Assembly: GCA_903821605.1 (NCBI GenBank)
Contig: CAIJLZ010000008.1
Span: forward strand, 62,001 to 126,000
Length of the DNA stretch: 64,000 bases
Reading direction: 5' to 3'
DNA from: an uncultured Sphingomonadales bacterium
Lineage (GTDB): Bacteria; Pseudomonadota; Alphaproteobacteria; Sphingomonadales; Sphingomonadaceae
This document shows positions 46,353 to 56,000 of this stretch, piece after piece. A program made the translations under genes and the position numbers. The notes under the pieces are model-generated. The model worked only from the letters and a program-made list of their open reading frames with translations. It did not search any database and was not told where the DNA came from. Numbering within the stretch: position 1 is the stretch's first letter; every line of letters begins with the position of its first letter.

Positions 46353-47753
46353 ATGGCCGAACAAAAGATCTTTGCGGGCCATGCACTGCGCCGATTGCGG
46401 CGTTCACGGCAACTCGCCCAGAATGCCATGGCCGAGATGCTCGGGATTTCGAGCAGCTATCTCAACCTGCTGGAACGCAACCAACGACCCCTGACCGCCG
46501 GGCTGATGCTGAAACTGTCCGACCGCTTCGATTTCGACCCGCGCAGCCTGATCGGCAGCGATCCGGGCGGCGGGATAGATGCGCTGCGGCGCCGGTTGCA
46601 GGACCCGCTATTCGCCGATCTCGATATCGACCGGGCCGAGTTGCTGGCATGGATCGAATCAGCACCGGGGACGGCCGAGGCCTTTGCCCGGCTGTTCGAC
46701 CGTGCCGAGCGCCAGTCCGATGGCAGTGGTGGATTGCTCTCGGGCGAAGCGGAAAGTGTCGCTGCCGTCCGGCGCGAGATTGAACGCTGGCGCAACCATT
46801 TCGCTGATCTCGACTATAAGGCCGAGGCGCTGGCCGAAGAATTGCGCCTGTCGGGCAATGACCCCTATGCCGCGCTGGCCGAACGGTTGCGCGTCACCCA
46901 TCAACTCACCATCCGCGTATTGCCGGTGGAGGTGATGCCGGATCGGCTGCGGCGGCTCGACCTCCACGCCCGGCAATTGCAATTGTCGGAGATGCTCGAT
47001 GCCGCGTCGCGTAGCTTTCAGGTCGCGTTCCAGATCGCGCAATTGGAAGCGAAGGACGAAATTGACGCGCTCGTCAATGGCACGCATTTCATCGACCGCA
47101 CCGCAGAGCGCTTCTTCCGCCGCCATCTGACCAATTATTTCGCGGCCGCGATCTTGATGCCTTATGGCCGTTTTCTGCGCGCCTGCGAGAGCACAGGCTA
47201 TGATTTGATCATCCTGCCGCATCGTTTCGGGGTCAGCCTTGAGATGGTCGCGCACCGCCTGACCACGCTCTACCGCGTCGGCGCACGCGGCCTGCCGTTC
47301 TTCATGATCCGGGTCGACCGAACCGGACAGGTATCTAAACGCTACGCCGGGGCGAGCAGCGCGCTGCTCGCCGAAGTCGGCGGGCGCTGCCCCTTGTGGA
47401 AACTGCACCACACGTTCGACCGACCCGGCACCATCGTGCGCCAGTTGGTCGAACTGGAAGATGGCAGCCGCTGGTTCACCATGGCCCGCACCGTCAAAGG
47501 CAATGGCCGCAGTTCAAATCGCGTCGAGGCGGAGTTCTCGATTGCGCTCGGGCTGGACGCGCGGCTGGCGCGCTCGCTCGCGGCGGCCAAGGGGATCGAT
47601 CTCGATCATGGTCCAGCGACACCCATTGGCCAAGGCTGCCCCTCGTGCACCCGCAAAGACTGCCCACAACGGGCCGCCCCACCAGTGGGACGGCAGCTCG
47701 TCATCAATGATCGCGAACGCGGCTTGACACCCTTCACCTTTGACGGCGACTAG
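46353..47753 (+). CDS. XRE-family short-chain fatty acid regulator (ScfR/RamB-like)
   Basis: 466 residues. An N-terminal XRE helix-turn-helix (GHALRRLRRSRQLAQNAMAEML, SYLNLLERNQRPLT; about 9-60) is followed by an ImmA/IrrE-like segment carrying RFFRRHLTNYFAAAILMPYGRFL, and a DUF2083-type C-terminal domain with the Cys cluster GCPSCTRKDCPQRA. RamB and relatives control acetate, propionate and glyoxylate-cycle genes by sensing acyl-CoA-derived signals. Those target genes are absent here, so its regulon lies elsewhere, perhaps plus itself. The ATG at 46353 follows TGGAGAC. Confidence 0.88.
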   Translation: MAEQKIFAGHALRRLRRSRQLAQNAMAEMLGISSSYLNLLERNQRPLTAGLMLKLSDRFDFDPRSLIGSDPGGGIDALRRRLQDPLFADLDIDRAELLAWIESAPGTAEAFARLFDRAERQSDGSGGLLSGEAESVAAVRREIERWRNHFADLDYKAEALAEELRLSGNDPYAALAERLRVTHQLTIRVLPVEVMPDRLRRLDLHARQLQLSEMLDAASRSFQVAFQIAQLEAKDEIDALVNGTHFIDRTAERFFRRHLTNYFAAAILMPYGRFLRACESTGYDLIILPHRFGVSLEMVAHRLTTLYRVGARGLPFFMIRVDRTGQVSKRYAGASSALLAEVGGRCPLWKLHHTFDRPGTIVRQLVELEDGSRWFTMARTVKGNGRSSNRVEAEFSIALGLDARLARSLAAAKGIDLDHGPATPIGQGCPSCTRKDCPQRAAPPVGRQLVINDRERGLTPFTFDGD

Positions 47754-47755
47754 GG

Positions 47756-48220
47756 ATGATGCAGTATCGCCCACCTCTCTGCTTGCTGTCCCTCTTGTTG
47801 CTGTCTGGCCTGCTGGTGCCATTTTCCGCCCCGGCGCGGGCAAGTGAGGGGGCCATGGTCGAGCTTCAGCTTTCCGGCTTGCGCTCATCCGATGGCATGG
47901 TGCGGATCTGCCTGACGGCGGACAAACGCTATTTTCCGAACTGCACGAACGATCCCGATGCACGACATCTAACGATCGCAGCGGCCCATGCGACGCATCT
48001 CCGTTTCGATGCGCTGCCCGTCGGGCACTATGCCTTGTCGGTGATCCATGACGAAAATGGCAATGGCAAGCTCGACACCCGGCTCGGCGTCCCGCGTGAG
48101 GGCTTTGGCTTTTCGAACAATGCCAAGGCGTTGTTCGGTCCACCCTCTTTCCGCAGCGCCAGCTTCGCGGTGCAGGGCAGCAGCGTGATACAGGCCGTGA
48201 CCGTCCGTTATATATTCTGA
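47756..48220 (+). CDS. Secreted DUF2141 family protein
   Basis: 154 residues: signal peptide (LLSLLLLSGLLVPFSAPARA, cleavage near ARASEG) and one beta-sandwich domain of the DUF2141 type, marked by DGMVRICLTADKRYFPNC, FDALPVGHYALSVIHDENGNGKLDT (the DENGNGKLDT turn is the family hallmark and looks Ca-binding) and REGFGFSNNAKALFGPPSF. Function unknown, periplasmic or outer surface. It starts 2 bases after the regulator stop (ATG 47756 or 47759), so it is probably co-transcribed with it. Confidence 0.85.
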   Translation: MMQYRPPLCLLSLLLLSGLLVPFSAPARASEGAMVELQLSGLRSSDGMVRICLTADKRYFPNCTNDPDARHLTIAAAHATHLRFDALPVGHYALSVIHDENGNGKLDTRLGVPREGFGFSNNAKALFGPPSFRSASFAVQGSSVIQAVTVRYIF

Positions 48221-48297
48221 CGCCCGTTGTGTCCCCCAATCACCTGCTTGGCGAGTTCTGGCTTGACGCTTAGGCCACCACCACGCCAGATGCGCGC

Positions 48298-48618
48298 ATG
48301 ACGGCCACGCTTGACAGACTCACCCGGATCATTCGCGAACGCCGCGTTGCCGATCCTTCGCAATCCTATGTCGCGAAACTGACCGCGCGCGGTCGGGGCA
48401 AGATCGCGCAGAAGGTCGGCGAAGAGGCGACCGAGGCCGTGATTGCGGCCATGACCAATGACCGCGAGGAAATCGTCAAGGAAGCCGCTGATCTTATCTT
48501 CCATCTTGGCATTCTGCTGGCCGACATGGATTTAAGCTATGACGATGTCATGGCCGAACTCGACCGCAGAGACGGCGTATCCGGGCTGGTCGAAAAGGCT
48601 GCCCGCCCCAAGGATTGA
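48298..48618 (+). CDS. hisE: Phosphoribosyl-ATP diphosphatase HisE
   Basis: Second step of histidine synthesis. A 106-residue all-alpha NTP-pyrophosphohydrolase with the MazG-like metal motif KVGEEATEAVIAAM and KEAADLIFHLGILL. Start ATG 48298. In alphaproteobacteria hisE usually follows hisF; here no other his gene is present and the partner is a HIT protein 18 bp downstream. Confidence 0.95.
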   Translation: MTATLDRLTRIIRERRVADPSQSYVAKLTARGRGKIAQKVGEEATEAVIAAMTNDREEIVKEAADLIFHLGILLADMDLSYDDVMAELDRRDGVSGLVEKAARPKD

Positions 48619-48636
48619 TCCCAAGGACCGCTTTTC

Positions 48637-49014
48637 ATGCCGATTGACGCGACCCAAGCTTATGACGACCAGAATATCTTTGCCAAGATTCTGCGCGGCG
48701 AAATCCCCTGCAACCGGGTTTATGAAGACGAGTTCGCCCTCGCCTTTCACGATATCAACCCGCAGGCGCCGATCCATATTCTCGTCGTGCCCAAGGGGCC
48801 ATATGTCAGCTGGGACGATTTTTCGGCCAAAGCCGGCGATGGCGAGATCGCCGGGTTCATACGCGCAGTCGGCCATGTCGCGCGTGAACAGGGGCTGCCC
48901 GCGCCGGGATATCGGCTGCTCGCCAATATTGGCGGTCATGGTCATCAAGAGGTGCCGCATCTGCATGTCCACCTCTTTGGCGGCCGTCAACTCGGTGCCA
49001 TGCTGCCCCGATAA
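48637..49014 (+). CDS. HIT family (HinT-like) nucleotide hydrolase
   Basis: 125 residues. The histidine triad reads VPHLHVHLFGG, a canonical HxHxH segment, with the N-terminal NIFAKILRGEIPCNRVYED and FHDINPQAPIHILVVPKG as in HinT/PKCI. It likely hydrolyses adenosine 5'-phosphoramidates. The hisE-hit pairing recurs in alphaproteobacteria. Confidence 0.94.
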   Translation: MPIDATQAYDDQNIFAKILRGEIPCNRVYEDEFALAFHDINPQAPIHILVVPKGPYVSWDDFSAKAGDGEIAGFIRAVGHVAREQGLPAPGYRLLANIGGHGHQEVPHLHVHLFGGRQLGAMLPR

Positions 49015-49095
49015 GGAGTTGCACTGGAAGGATTTACGGCTAGTCTCCAACGATGCGCCGCAAACAAGACTGACGGGCCGCAGGGGGGACAATAT

Positions 49096-50661
49096 ATGAT
49101 CTTTGGTCGCATCAAGCCGCTCGATGCCATTCTCCGAACGGCCGAGAAAAAGGCGCTGACCCGCACATTGGGCGCGGTGCAATTGACGATGCTTGGCGTC
49201 GGCGCGGTGATCGGCACCGGTATCTTCGTGCTGACCTCTGAAGCGGCGCAAAAGGCCGGCCCCGGCATGTTGTGGAGCTTTGTCATCGCGGGCTTTGTCT
49301 GCGCGGTGGCGGCACTGTGCTATTCCGAACTGGCGTCGATGGTGCCGGTGTCCGGATCGGCCTATACCTATACCTATGCGGTGATGGGCGAATTGCTCGC
49401 ATGGATGGTCGGCTGGGCCTTGATCCTTGAATATGCGGTTGCGGCCAGTGCGGTTTCCGTCGGCTGGTCCGGCTATTTTACCGGCTTGCTTGATAGTTCG
49501 CTCGGCATACATCTCCCACCCGCGCTGGTGGCTGGCCCCTATGCGGGCGGCATCGTCAACCTGCCCGCCTTGATCATCTCGCTGCTGGTGACGGGCCTGT
49601 TGATGATCGGCACGACCGAAAGCGCGCGCGTCAACGCCGTGCTTGTGTTCATCAAGGTGACGGCGCTGACCATGTTCATCGCGATCACCATCCCGATGAT
49701 GAAGGGCGCGAATTTCGAACCGTTCACGCCCAATGGCTGGATGAGTGATGCGGGCGGATCGGGCCTTGGGGTCTTCGGTGCCGCCGCCTCGATCTTCTTC
49801 GCTTATGTCGGCTTCGACGCGGTATCCACCGCCGCCGAGGAAACCAAGAATCCGCAACGCAACGTGCCAATCGGCCTGATCGGCTCGCTTGGCATCTGCA
49901 CGGTCTTCTATCTGCTGGTCGCCTCCGGCGCGATTGGCGCAATTGGCGCGCAGCCGGTGACCGGCCCGTTGGGTGAAGCCCTGTCACCCGGCACCAAGGC
50001 GCTGACCGACCAGTGCCAGGCCATCATCGCCTCGGGCACGGTCGAACCGCTTGCCTGTTCGAAGGAGGCGCTTGCCCATGTGCTGAAGACCATTGGCTGG
50101 CCCGTGCTGGGCAATGCCGTCGGCCTTGCCGCCTTCCTTGCCTTGCCGTCCGTCATTTTGATGATGATGTTCGGCCAGACCCGAATCTTTTTCGTGATGG
50201 CGCGTGATGGGCTGCTTCCTGAAAAGCTCGCCACCATCCATCCCAAATGGCACACGCCGCATATCGTGACCGCAATCACCGGGGTGTTTGTTGCCATCGG
50301 TGCCGCCTTCCTCCCGGTCGGCAAGCTTGCCGATGTATCCAACTCCGGCACGCTCTTTGCCTTTCTGATGGTATCGATTTCGGTGATGATACTGCGCCGG
50401 ACAGACCCGAATCGGGCACGTCCGTTCCGCGCACCGGCACTGGGCATCATTGCGCCGCTGGCCATCATCGGCACGCTTGGCCTGTATTTCAGCCTGCCGT
50501 TTGAAGCGATCATGGTGCTGCCAATCTGGGGGGGGATCGGCTTGGTGGTTTACTATCTCTATGGCTATCGCAAGAGCCATGTCGGCCGTGGTATCATCGA
50601 CGTCCACGAAGAAGACGCCGATAGCCCGCCGATGCCGGTGCCGCCGGTGCCGGAACTCTGA
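49096..50661 (+). CDS. APC-superfamily amino acid permease
   Basis: A 521-residue inner-membrane permease with about 12-14 helices, similar to CAT/YhdG-type cationic amino acid transporters. Features: GVGAVIGTGIFVLTS in helix 1, SELASMVPVSGSAYTYTY, and FFAYVGFDAVSTAAEETKNPQRN with the conserved Glu pair. RIFFVMARDGLLPEKLATIHPKWHTPH is the loop after the eighth helix. C-terminal tail is acidic and Pro-rich. Start ATG 49096, preceded by AGGGGGGAC. Substrate is not defined by sequence. Confidence 0.9.
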   Translation: MIFGRIKPLDAILRTAEKKALTRTLGAVQLTMLGVGAVIGTGIFVLTSEAAQKAGPGMLWSFVIAGFVCAVAALCYSELASMVPVSGSAYTYTYAVMGELLAWMVGWALILEYAVAASAVSVGWSGYFTGLLDSSLGIHLPPALVAGPYAGGIVNLPALIISLLVTGLLMIGTTESARVNAVLVFIKVTALTMFIAITIPMMKGANFEPFTPNGWMSDAGGSGLGVFGAAASIFFAYVGFDAVSTAAEETKNPQRNVPIGLIGSLGICTVFYLLVASGAIGAIGAQPVTGPLGEALSPGTKALTDQCQAIIASGTVEPLACSKEALAHVLKTIGWPVLGNAVGLAAFLALPSVILMMMFGQTRIFFVMARDGLLPEKLATIHPKWHTPHIVTAITGVFVAIGAAFLPVGKLADVSNSGTLFAFLMVSISVMILRRTDPNRARPFRAPALGIIAPLAIIGTLGLYFSLPFEAIMVLPIWGGIGLVVYYLYGYRKSHVGRGIIDVHEEDADSPPMPVPPVPEL

Positions 50662-50678
50662 CACGCAGGACAGACGCG

Positions 50679-51347
50679 ATGACGACCATGCTCGATCTCG
50701 AAGACATGACACTGGAAGATATGCGCGCGGCGCTCGCCCCGCATATCGCTGCCAATGCTGTGTTTGATGGCTGGGGCAACACCGCACGCGATGACGCGGC
50801 GCGCATGCTGGGGATGAACCCGGACCATGCGCGCCTCGCCTTCCCCGACGGCAAGGCCCAGATGATCGATGCGTGGATCGCCCATGTTGACCAGATGATG
50901 TTGGCCGCCTGCGCCACCGATGCATTCCGCGCGCTTGGCACCACCGCGCGGGTGCGGGAGGCGCTACTGGCCCGGTTTGAGGCGATGAAGGGCCGCAAAG
51001 ACGCGGTGCGCCGCGCCCTTGCGATCCTCGCCCTGCCGCGCAACGCGGCAAAGGCGCTCCAACTCGGCTGGCGCACCGCAGATGTGATCTGGCGGCTGGT
51101 GGGCGATACGGCGACCGATCTTAATCATTATACCAAGCGCGGCACGCTGCTCGCCGTTTATGCTGCCACCCAACAGGCATGGCTGGCCGATGAAACGCCC
51201 GACCTCGCCGACACCCGCGCTTTTCTTGATCGGCGGCTGGGCGATGTGATGAAGGTCGAAAAAGCCAAGGCGAACTGGAAGGCCGGGCGCGACCATCATT
51301 TCAGCATGGCCCGCTTCCTTGGCCGGCTGCGCTACCCGGCGCGTTAA
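50679..51347 (+). CDS. COQ9 family ubiquinone-biosynthesis protein
   Basis: 222 residues, all helical, with the COQ9 lipid-binding domain: FDGWGNTARDDAARMLGM, RVREALLARFEAMKGRKDAVRRAL, the Trp-rich LGWRTADVIWRLVGDTATDLNHYTKR (the last part is the best family marker) and DETPDLADTRAFLDRRL. COQ9 presents lipid-bound ubiquinone intermediates to COQ7-type hydroxylases. It sits 17 bp after the permease. With ubiB and ubiE 6-9 kb away it completes a scattered ubiquinone set. Confidence 0.9.
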   Translation: MTTMLDLEDMTLEDMRAALAPHIAANAVFDGWGNTARDDAARMLGMNPDHARLAFPDGKAQMIDAWIAHVDQMMLAACATDAFRALGTTARVREALLARFEAMKGRKDAVRRALAILALPRNAAKALQLGWRTADVIWRLVGDTATDLNHYTKRGTLLAVYAATQQAWLADETPDLADTRAFLDRRLGDVMKVEKAKANWKAGRDHHFSMARFLGRLRYPAR

Positions 51348-51427
51348 CAGATCAACGGACAGAAGAGACCATCGCGCCTGCTGCACATGCGGAAGGCGAA
51401 GCCATGCGCGGCCTCATCTTCCACCGC

Positions 51428-51494
51428 ATGTCCACACGCCTGTCCACATCTTATTCCCGGCGTCATCCCGAACTTATCCCACGACTTGTCCACA
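51428..51494 (+). promoter_or_regulatory. Cluster of DnaA-box-like 9-mers upstream of dnaB
   Basis: ATGTCCACA (51428-51436), CTGTCCACA (51440-51448), TTATCCCAC (51474-51482) and TTGTCCACA (51486-51494) each differ from the TTATCCACA consensus by one to three bases, all in one orientation within 67 bp, ahead of the helicase gene. This suggests DnaA control of dnaB. The gap of 200 bp is otherwise featureless and is not AT-rich, so I do not call an origin. Confidence 0.45.
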
Positions 51495-51547
51495 GCCGCG
51501 ATACGCTCCGCCCTTGAGCAAAAATGCGTTCCGGCGCATGATGGGCT

Positions 51548-53044
51548 ATGGTAGCTGAACCGATCCGACTTGTGTCCGCCGAAGAGGGTGGCATGCAGAC
51601 CGTCCTTCCCCATAATATCGAGGCGGAAGCCGCGCTGCTTGGCGCGTTGATGATCGACAACCGGCTGATCGAGGATGTCCAACTCCGGCTCAAACCCGAA
51701 CATTTCTACGAAGCCGTACATGGCCGCGTCTATGAAGCGGTGCTGCGCCTTGCCGATCGCAACATGGTCGCCAATCCGGTGACGTTGAAGCCGCTGTTTG
51801 AGGCCGACGAAGCCATGAAACAGCTCGGCGGCCCCGGCTATCTCGCCATGCTGACCGGATCGGGCGCAGCCCTGATCGGCGCGCGCGATTTTGCCCAGCA
51901 GATATACGACCTCGCCTTGCTGCGCGCCCTGATCGGCGTGGGGCGGACGATGGTCGAACAGGCACTCGACATGTCCGAGGATGTCGACCCGAAGTCGCAG
52001 ATCGAACAGGCCGAAGTCGAACTTTATAAGGTCGCCGAACAGGGCGGCGAGAGCGGATCAGTCAAATCCTTCGTGCAAGCCGCGACCGAGGCGGTCAAAC
52101 AGGCCGAACGCGCATTTAACAGCGGCGGCCATGTGTCGGGCATTACCACCGGGCTGGACAGCTTGAACGCCAAGATGGGCGGCCTGCACCGTTCCGATTT
52201 GATCATCCTTGCCGGGCGTCCGGGCATGGGCAAAACGTCACTCGCGACCAACATCGCGTTCAACGCGGCGCAGCGGATCACTCGCGACCGCGAGGATGGC
52301 ATTGACGACGAAAAATCCCTCGGCGCGGCGGTGGCGTTCTTCAGCCTCGAAATGTCGGCGGACCAGCTCGCGACCCGTATCCTGGCCGAACAATCGGGCA
52401 TCAGTTCCGAAAATCTCCGCATGGGCAAGATCAACCAGAGCGAATTCCGTCGATTGGCGCAGGCCGCCGCCGATCTTGAACGCCTACCCTTGTTCATCGA
52501 CGATACGCCGGGCCTGACCATCGCCGCGCTGCGCACCCGCGCCCGGCGATTGAAACGCCAGCACAAGATCGATCTCATCGTGGTCGACTATCTCCAGTTG
52601 CTGCAAGGCTCGGGACGCTCATCCGACGGCAACCGCGTACAGGAAATTTCCGAAATCAGCCGTGGTCTGAAGCAATTGGCCAAGGAATTGCACGTCCCGG
52701 TGATCGCCCTGTCGCAGTTGTCGCGTGCGGTTGAACAGCGCGAAGACAAACGCCCGCAGCTCTCCGATCTGCGCGAATCAGGCTCGATCGAACAGGACGC
52801 GGATATCGTGTTGTTCGTCTATCGCGGCGAATATTACATCATGGCGCGCCGCCCGGATGAACATGACGCGGCAAAATTCTCGGAATGGCAGGCGGAGATG
52901 GAACGCGCTTATGGCATCGCTGAAGTGATCGTCGCCAAACAGCGTCACGGCTCTACCGGCCGGGTCCCGCTCCGGTTCGAGGCGATGATCACCAAGTTCA
53001 GCGATCTGGCCGACACCAGCGGCTATGATCTCGGCGGCGATTGA
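51548..53044 (+). CDS. dnaB: Replicative DNA helicase DnaB
   Basis: The hexameric fork helicase, 498 residues. N-terminal DnaG-interacting domain LPHNIEAEAALLGALMIDNRLIEDV; RecA-like domain with Walker A AGRPGMGKTS (about residues 219-228), Walker B LIVVDYLQLLQG and the SQLSRAVEQREDKRPQLSDLRESGSIEQDADIV region (order given, arginine finger included). The linker has no intein. Start ATG 51548; an in-frame ATG at 51593 is an alternative. Convergent with dnaE, 12 bp between stops, with no hairpin seen. Confidence 0.97.
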   Translation: MVAEPIRLVSAEEGGMQTVLPHNIEAEAALLGALMIDNRLIEDVQLRLKPEHFYEAVHGRVYEAVLRLADRNMVANPVTLKPLFEADEAMKQLGGPGYLAMLTGSGAALIGARDFAQQIYDLALLRALIGVGRTMVEQALDMSEDVDPKSQIEQAEVELYKVAEQGGESGSVKSFVQAATEAVKQAERAFNSGGHVSGITTGLDSLNAKMGGLHRSDLIILAGRPGMGKTSLATNIAFNAAQRITRDREDGIDDEKSLGAAVAFFSLEMSADQLATRILAEQSGISSENLRMGKINQSEFRRLAQAAADLERLPLFIDDTPGLTIAALRTRARRLKRQHKIDLIVVDYLQLLQGSGRSSDGNRVQEISEISRGLKQLAKELHVPVIALSQLSRAVEQREDKRPQLSDLRESGSIEQDADIVLFVYRGEYYIMARRPDEHDAAKFSEWQAEMERAYGIAEVIVAKQRHGSTGRVPLRFEAMITKFSDLADTSGYDLGGD

Positions 53045-53056
53045 TCGGCCCTAACG

Positions 53057-56000
53057 CTAGGACACCAGCCGCAATGCGCCGGGGCTGTTTTGCTCCAGCC
53101 GAGCAAAGTCGACACCGCTGAGTTTTTCAACCCGCTGCGCCAGTTCGGCATCGATCAGGAAATTCCGCCGCAGATGCACATAGGCATCGCCATGGCCATC
53201 GGACAGCGGCAGTTCAAGCACGACTTGCCCCTTGCCGCCCTCTTCCGACGACAACATTTCCGCCAGTGACTGGAGCGCCGAAGGCTGGGTGATCCGCACC
53301 GTCATCAACAGCCGGGCAGATGAGGACAAGGTCGCCAACGGCTGCGTCTTGCGCACCGTCACGCGCGGCATATCTTCATCCGGCTTACGGTCCAGTTCCA
53401 CCGATAGCAGCAGGCAATCGCCAGAACGTGCGGCCTCTTCCAGCGCCTTGCCCACCTCCTCGTCAAAGCAACTCACCGCAAATTGGCCCGACTGATCCGA
53501 CAGCGTCGCCTGCGCATAACGCTTGCCGCGTTGTGACGTGCGCCAGCGCGCATCTTCGACCATGGCCGCCATCGTCGCGCCAAGCCGCCCGCCTTCGGCT
53601 GGGAAGTTCATTTCGCACACGGCGGCAAAGCTGCGCGCGCCGTTGCTTTCGGCGACATGGCGATAGCGGTCGACCGGATGGGCCGAGAAATAGAAGCCGA
53701 ACGACTCCTTCTCCTGCGCCATCCGTTCGGACAACGCCCAGTCGATCTCCGTCAGGCGGATCGCCGCATTTTCCTGATGCTCTTCCGCGCCGAACAGGCC
53801 GTGCTGGCCGCTATCACGTTCAGATGCGACCTGACTGGCCACCGCGAGCACCTGTTCAGACGCGCCATGCACGGCGGCGCGATTATCATGCAGCGCATCA
53901 AATGCCCCGGCCGCAGCGAGCGACTCGATCTGGCGCCGGTTCAACGCCTTGGGGTCGATACGATGGGCGAACTCATCAAGCGATTTGAACGGCCCATGGG
54001 CATCGCGTTCGGCGCAGACCTGCTCCATCGCCTTTTCGCCCACGCTTTTCAGCGCGCCCAGCCCATAACGCACCGCAATCGCGCCATCCGGCATCACCTC
54101 GGTCGCGAATTCGGCCTCGGAATGATTGACGCACGGTGCCAGCAACAACACCCCGGCGCGGCGCATATCATCGACAAACACCGCCAGCTTATCGGTCAGC
54201 GTCATGTCATAGCACATCGACGCCGCGTAAAATTCGGCGGGATAATGCGCCTTCACCCATGCCGTGTGGTACGCAATCAGCGCATAGGCCGCGGCATGGC
54301 TCTTGTTGAAGCCATAGCCCGCAAATTTGTCGATCAAGTCGAACAATTCGTTCGCCTTGTCCGCCGCAATGTCGTTTTTCGCCGCCCCCTCGCAGAAGGT
54401 CGCGCGCTGGGCGTCCATTTCCGCCTGAATTTTCTTACCCATCGCCCGGCGCAACAGATCGGCGTCCCCCAGCGAATAGCCCGCAAGGATCTGGGCGGCC
54501 TGCATCACCTGTTCCTGATAGACGATGACGCCATAGGTTTCCTTGAGCACGCCCTCCAGCAAGGGATGCGGATAGGCGATATCTTCACGCCCGTTCTTAC
54601 GCGCGCCAAAGGTCGGGATATTATCCATCGGGCCGGGGCGATAGAGCGAGACGAGCGCGATAATATCTTCAAACGTCGTCGGCCTGACCGCCGCAAGGGT
54701 GCGCCGCATGCCTTCGGATTCGAGCTGGAACACGCCGACCGTATCGCCGCGCTGGAGCAATTCGAACACCGCGGGATCATCCCAGGGCAGCGTTTCAAGA
54801 TCAACGCTCATGCCGCGCCGACCGATCAGTTCCACCGCCTTTTGCAGGACGGACAGGGTTTTCAGGCCGAGAAAGTCGAACTTCACCAGCCCCGCCCCTT
54901 CGACATTCTTCATGTCGAACTGGGTGACGGGCATATCGGAACGTGGATCGCGATAGAGCGGGACAAGCTGCGCCAAGGGCCGGTCGCCAATCACCACGCC
55001 CGCCGCATGGGTGGAACTGTGGCGCGGCAGGCCCTCCAGCTTCATCGCAAGGTCGAACAACCGCCGGACATCGCGGTCGCCCTTATATTCGGCGTGCAAC
55101 TCGCTCACCCCGTTCAACGCGCGTTCCAGCGTCCACGGATCGGTCGGCAGGTTTGGCACCAGCTTCGACAAGCGGTCCGACTGGCCATAGGGCATCTGCA
55201 ACACCCGGCCGACATCCTTCAACACCGCGCGCGCCTTCATCGTCCCGAAGGTGATGATCTGCGCCACATGGTCGGTGCCATAACGTTGCTGAACATAGCG
55301 AATGACCTCGCCACGCCGGGTTTCGCAAAAGTCGATGTCGAAGTCGGGCATCGACACGCGTTCCGGATTGAGGAAGCGTTCGAACAGCAGCCCCAGCCGC
55401 AACGGATCAAGATCGGTAATCGTCAGCGCCCATGCCACGACCGAGCCCGCACCCGAACCACGGCCCGGACCAACGGGAATATTATGCGCCTTGGCCCATT
55501 TGATAAAGTCGGCCACGATCAAGAAATAGCCGGGGAAGCCCATGCCGATAATGATATCGACCTCAAATGTCAGACGGTCGAAATAATCGGGGAATTTCGC
55601 CTGCAACCGGGCATGTTCCTGCGCATAGCTCGGTTCGAGCGCGCCCTCATCTGCCGGAGGGGCGTCGCCTTGGGCCAGTTCGAACTTCTGCAAGCGCCCG
55701 ACCAGCCCAAACTCAGCATCGCGGCGGAGCTGTTCTGCTTCGGCCTCGCGGTCGCCCGCCAGCGAAGGCAGGATCGGCTTGCGTTTAGGCGCGGCCACTG
55801 CGCAACGCTGCGCGACAATCAGCGTATTGTGAATGGCTTCCGGCAGGTCCGAAAACAGATCCTGCATGTCCATCGCCGGTTTCAACCACCCTTCGGGATT
55901 GCCGCGTGGCCGATCAACCGCCGCCAATTGTGAGCTGGCCGCAATACACAGCGCGGCTTCGTTCGCCTCGTGAAAATCAGGCTCGGCAAAGCGCGCCGGG

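Noticed and set aside
51428-51494. Replication origin near dnaB
   Set aside because: DnaA-box-like repeats are present but there is no AT-rich unwinding region and no dnaA, dnaN, hemE or parAB neighbourhood.
53657-55933. A 758-codon plus-strand frame opposite dnaE
   Set aside because: Length alone is impressive, but it is entirely antisense to conserved DnaE motifs and is low-complexity His/Gln/Arg-rich sequence with no ribosome site.
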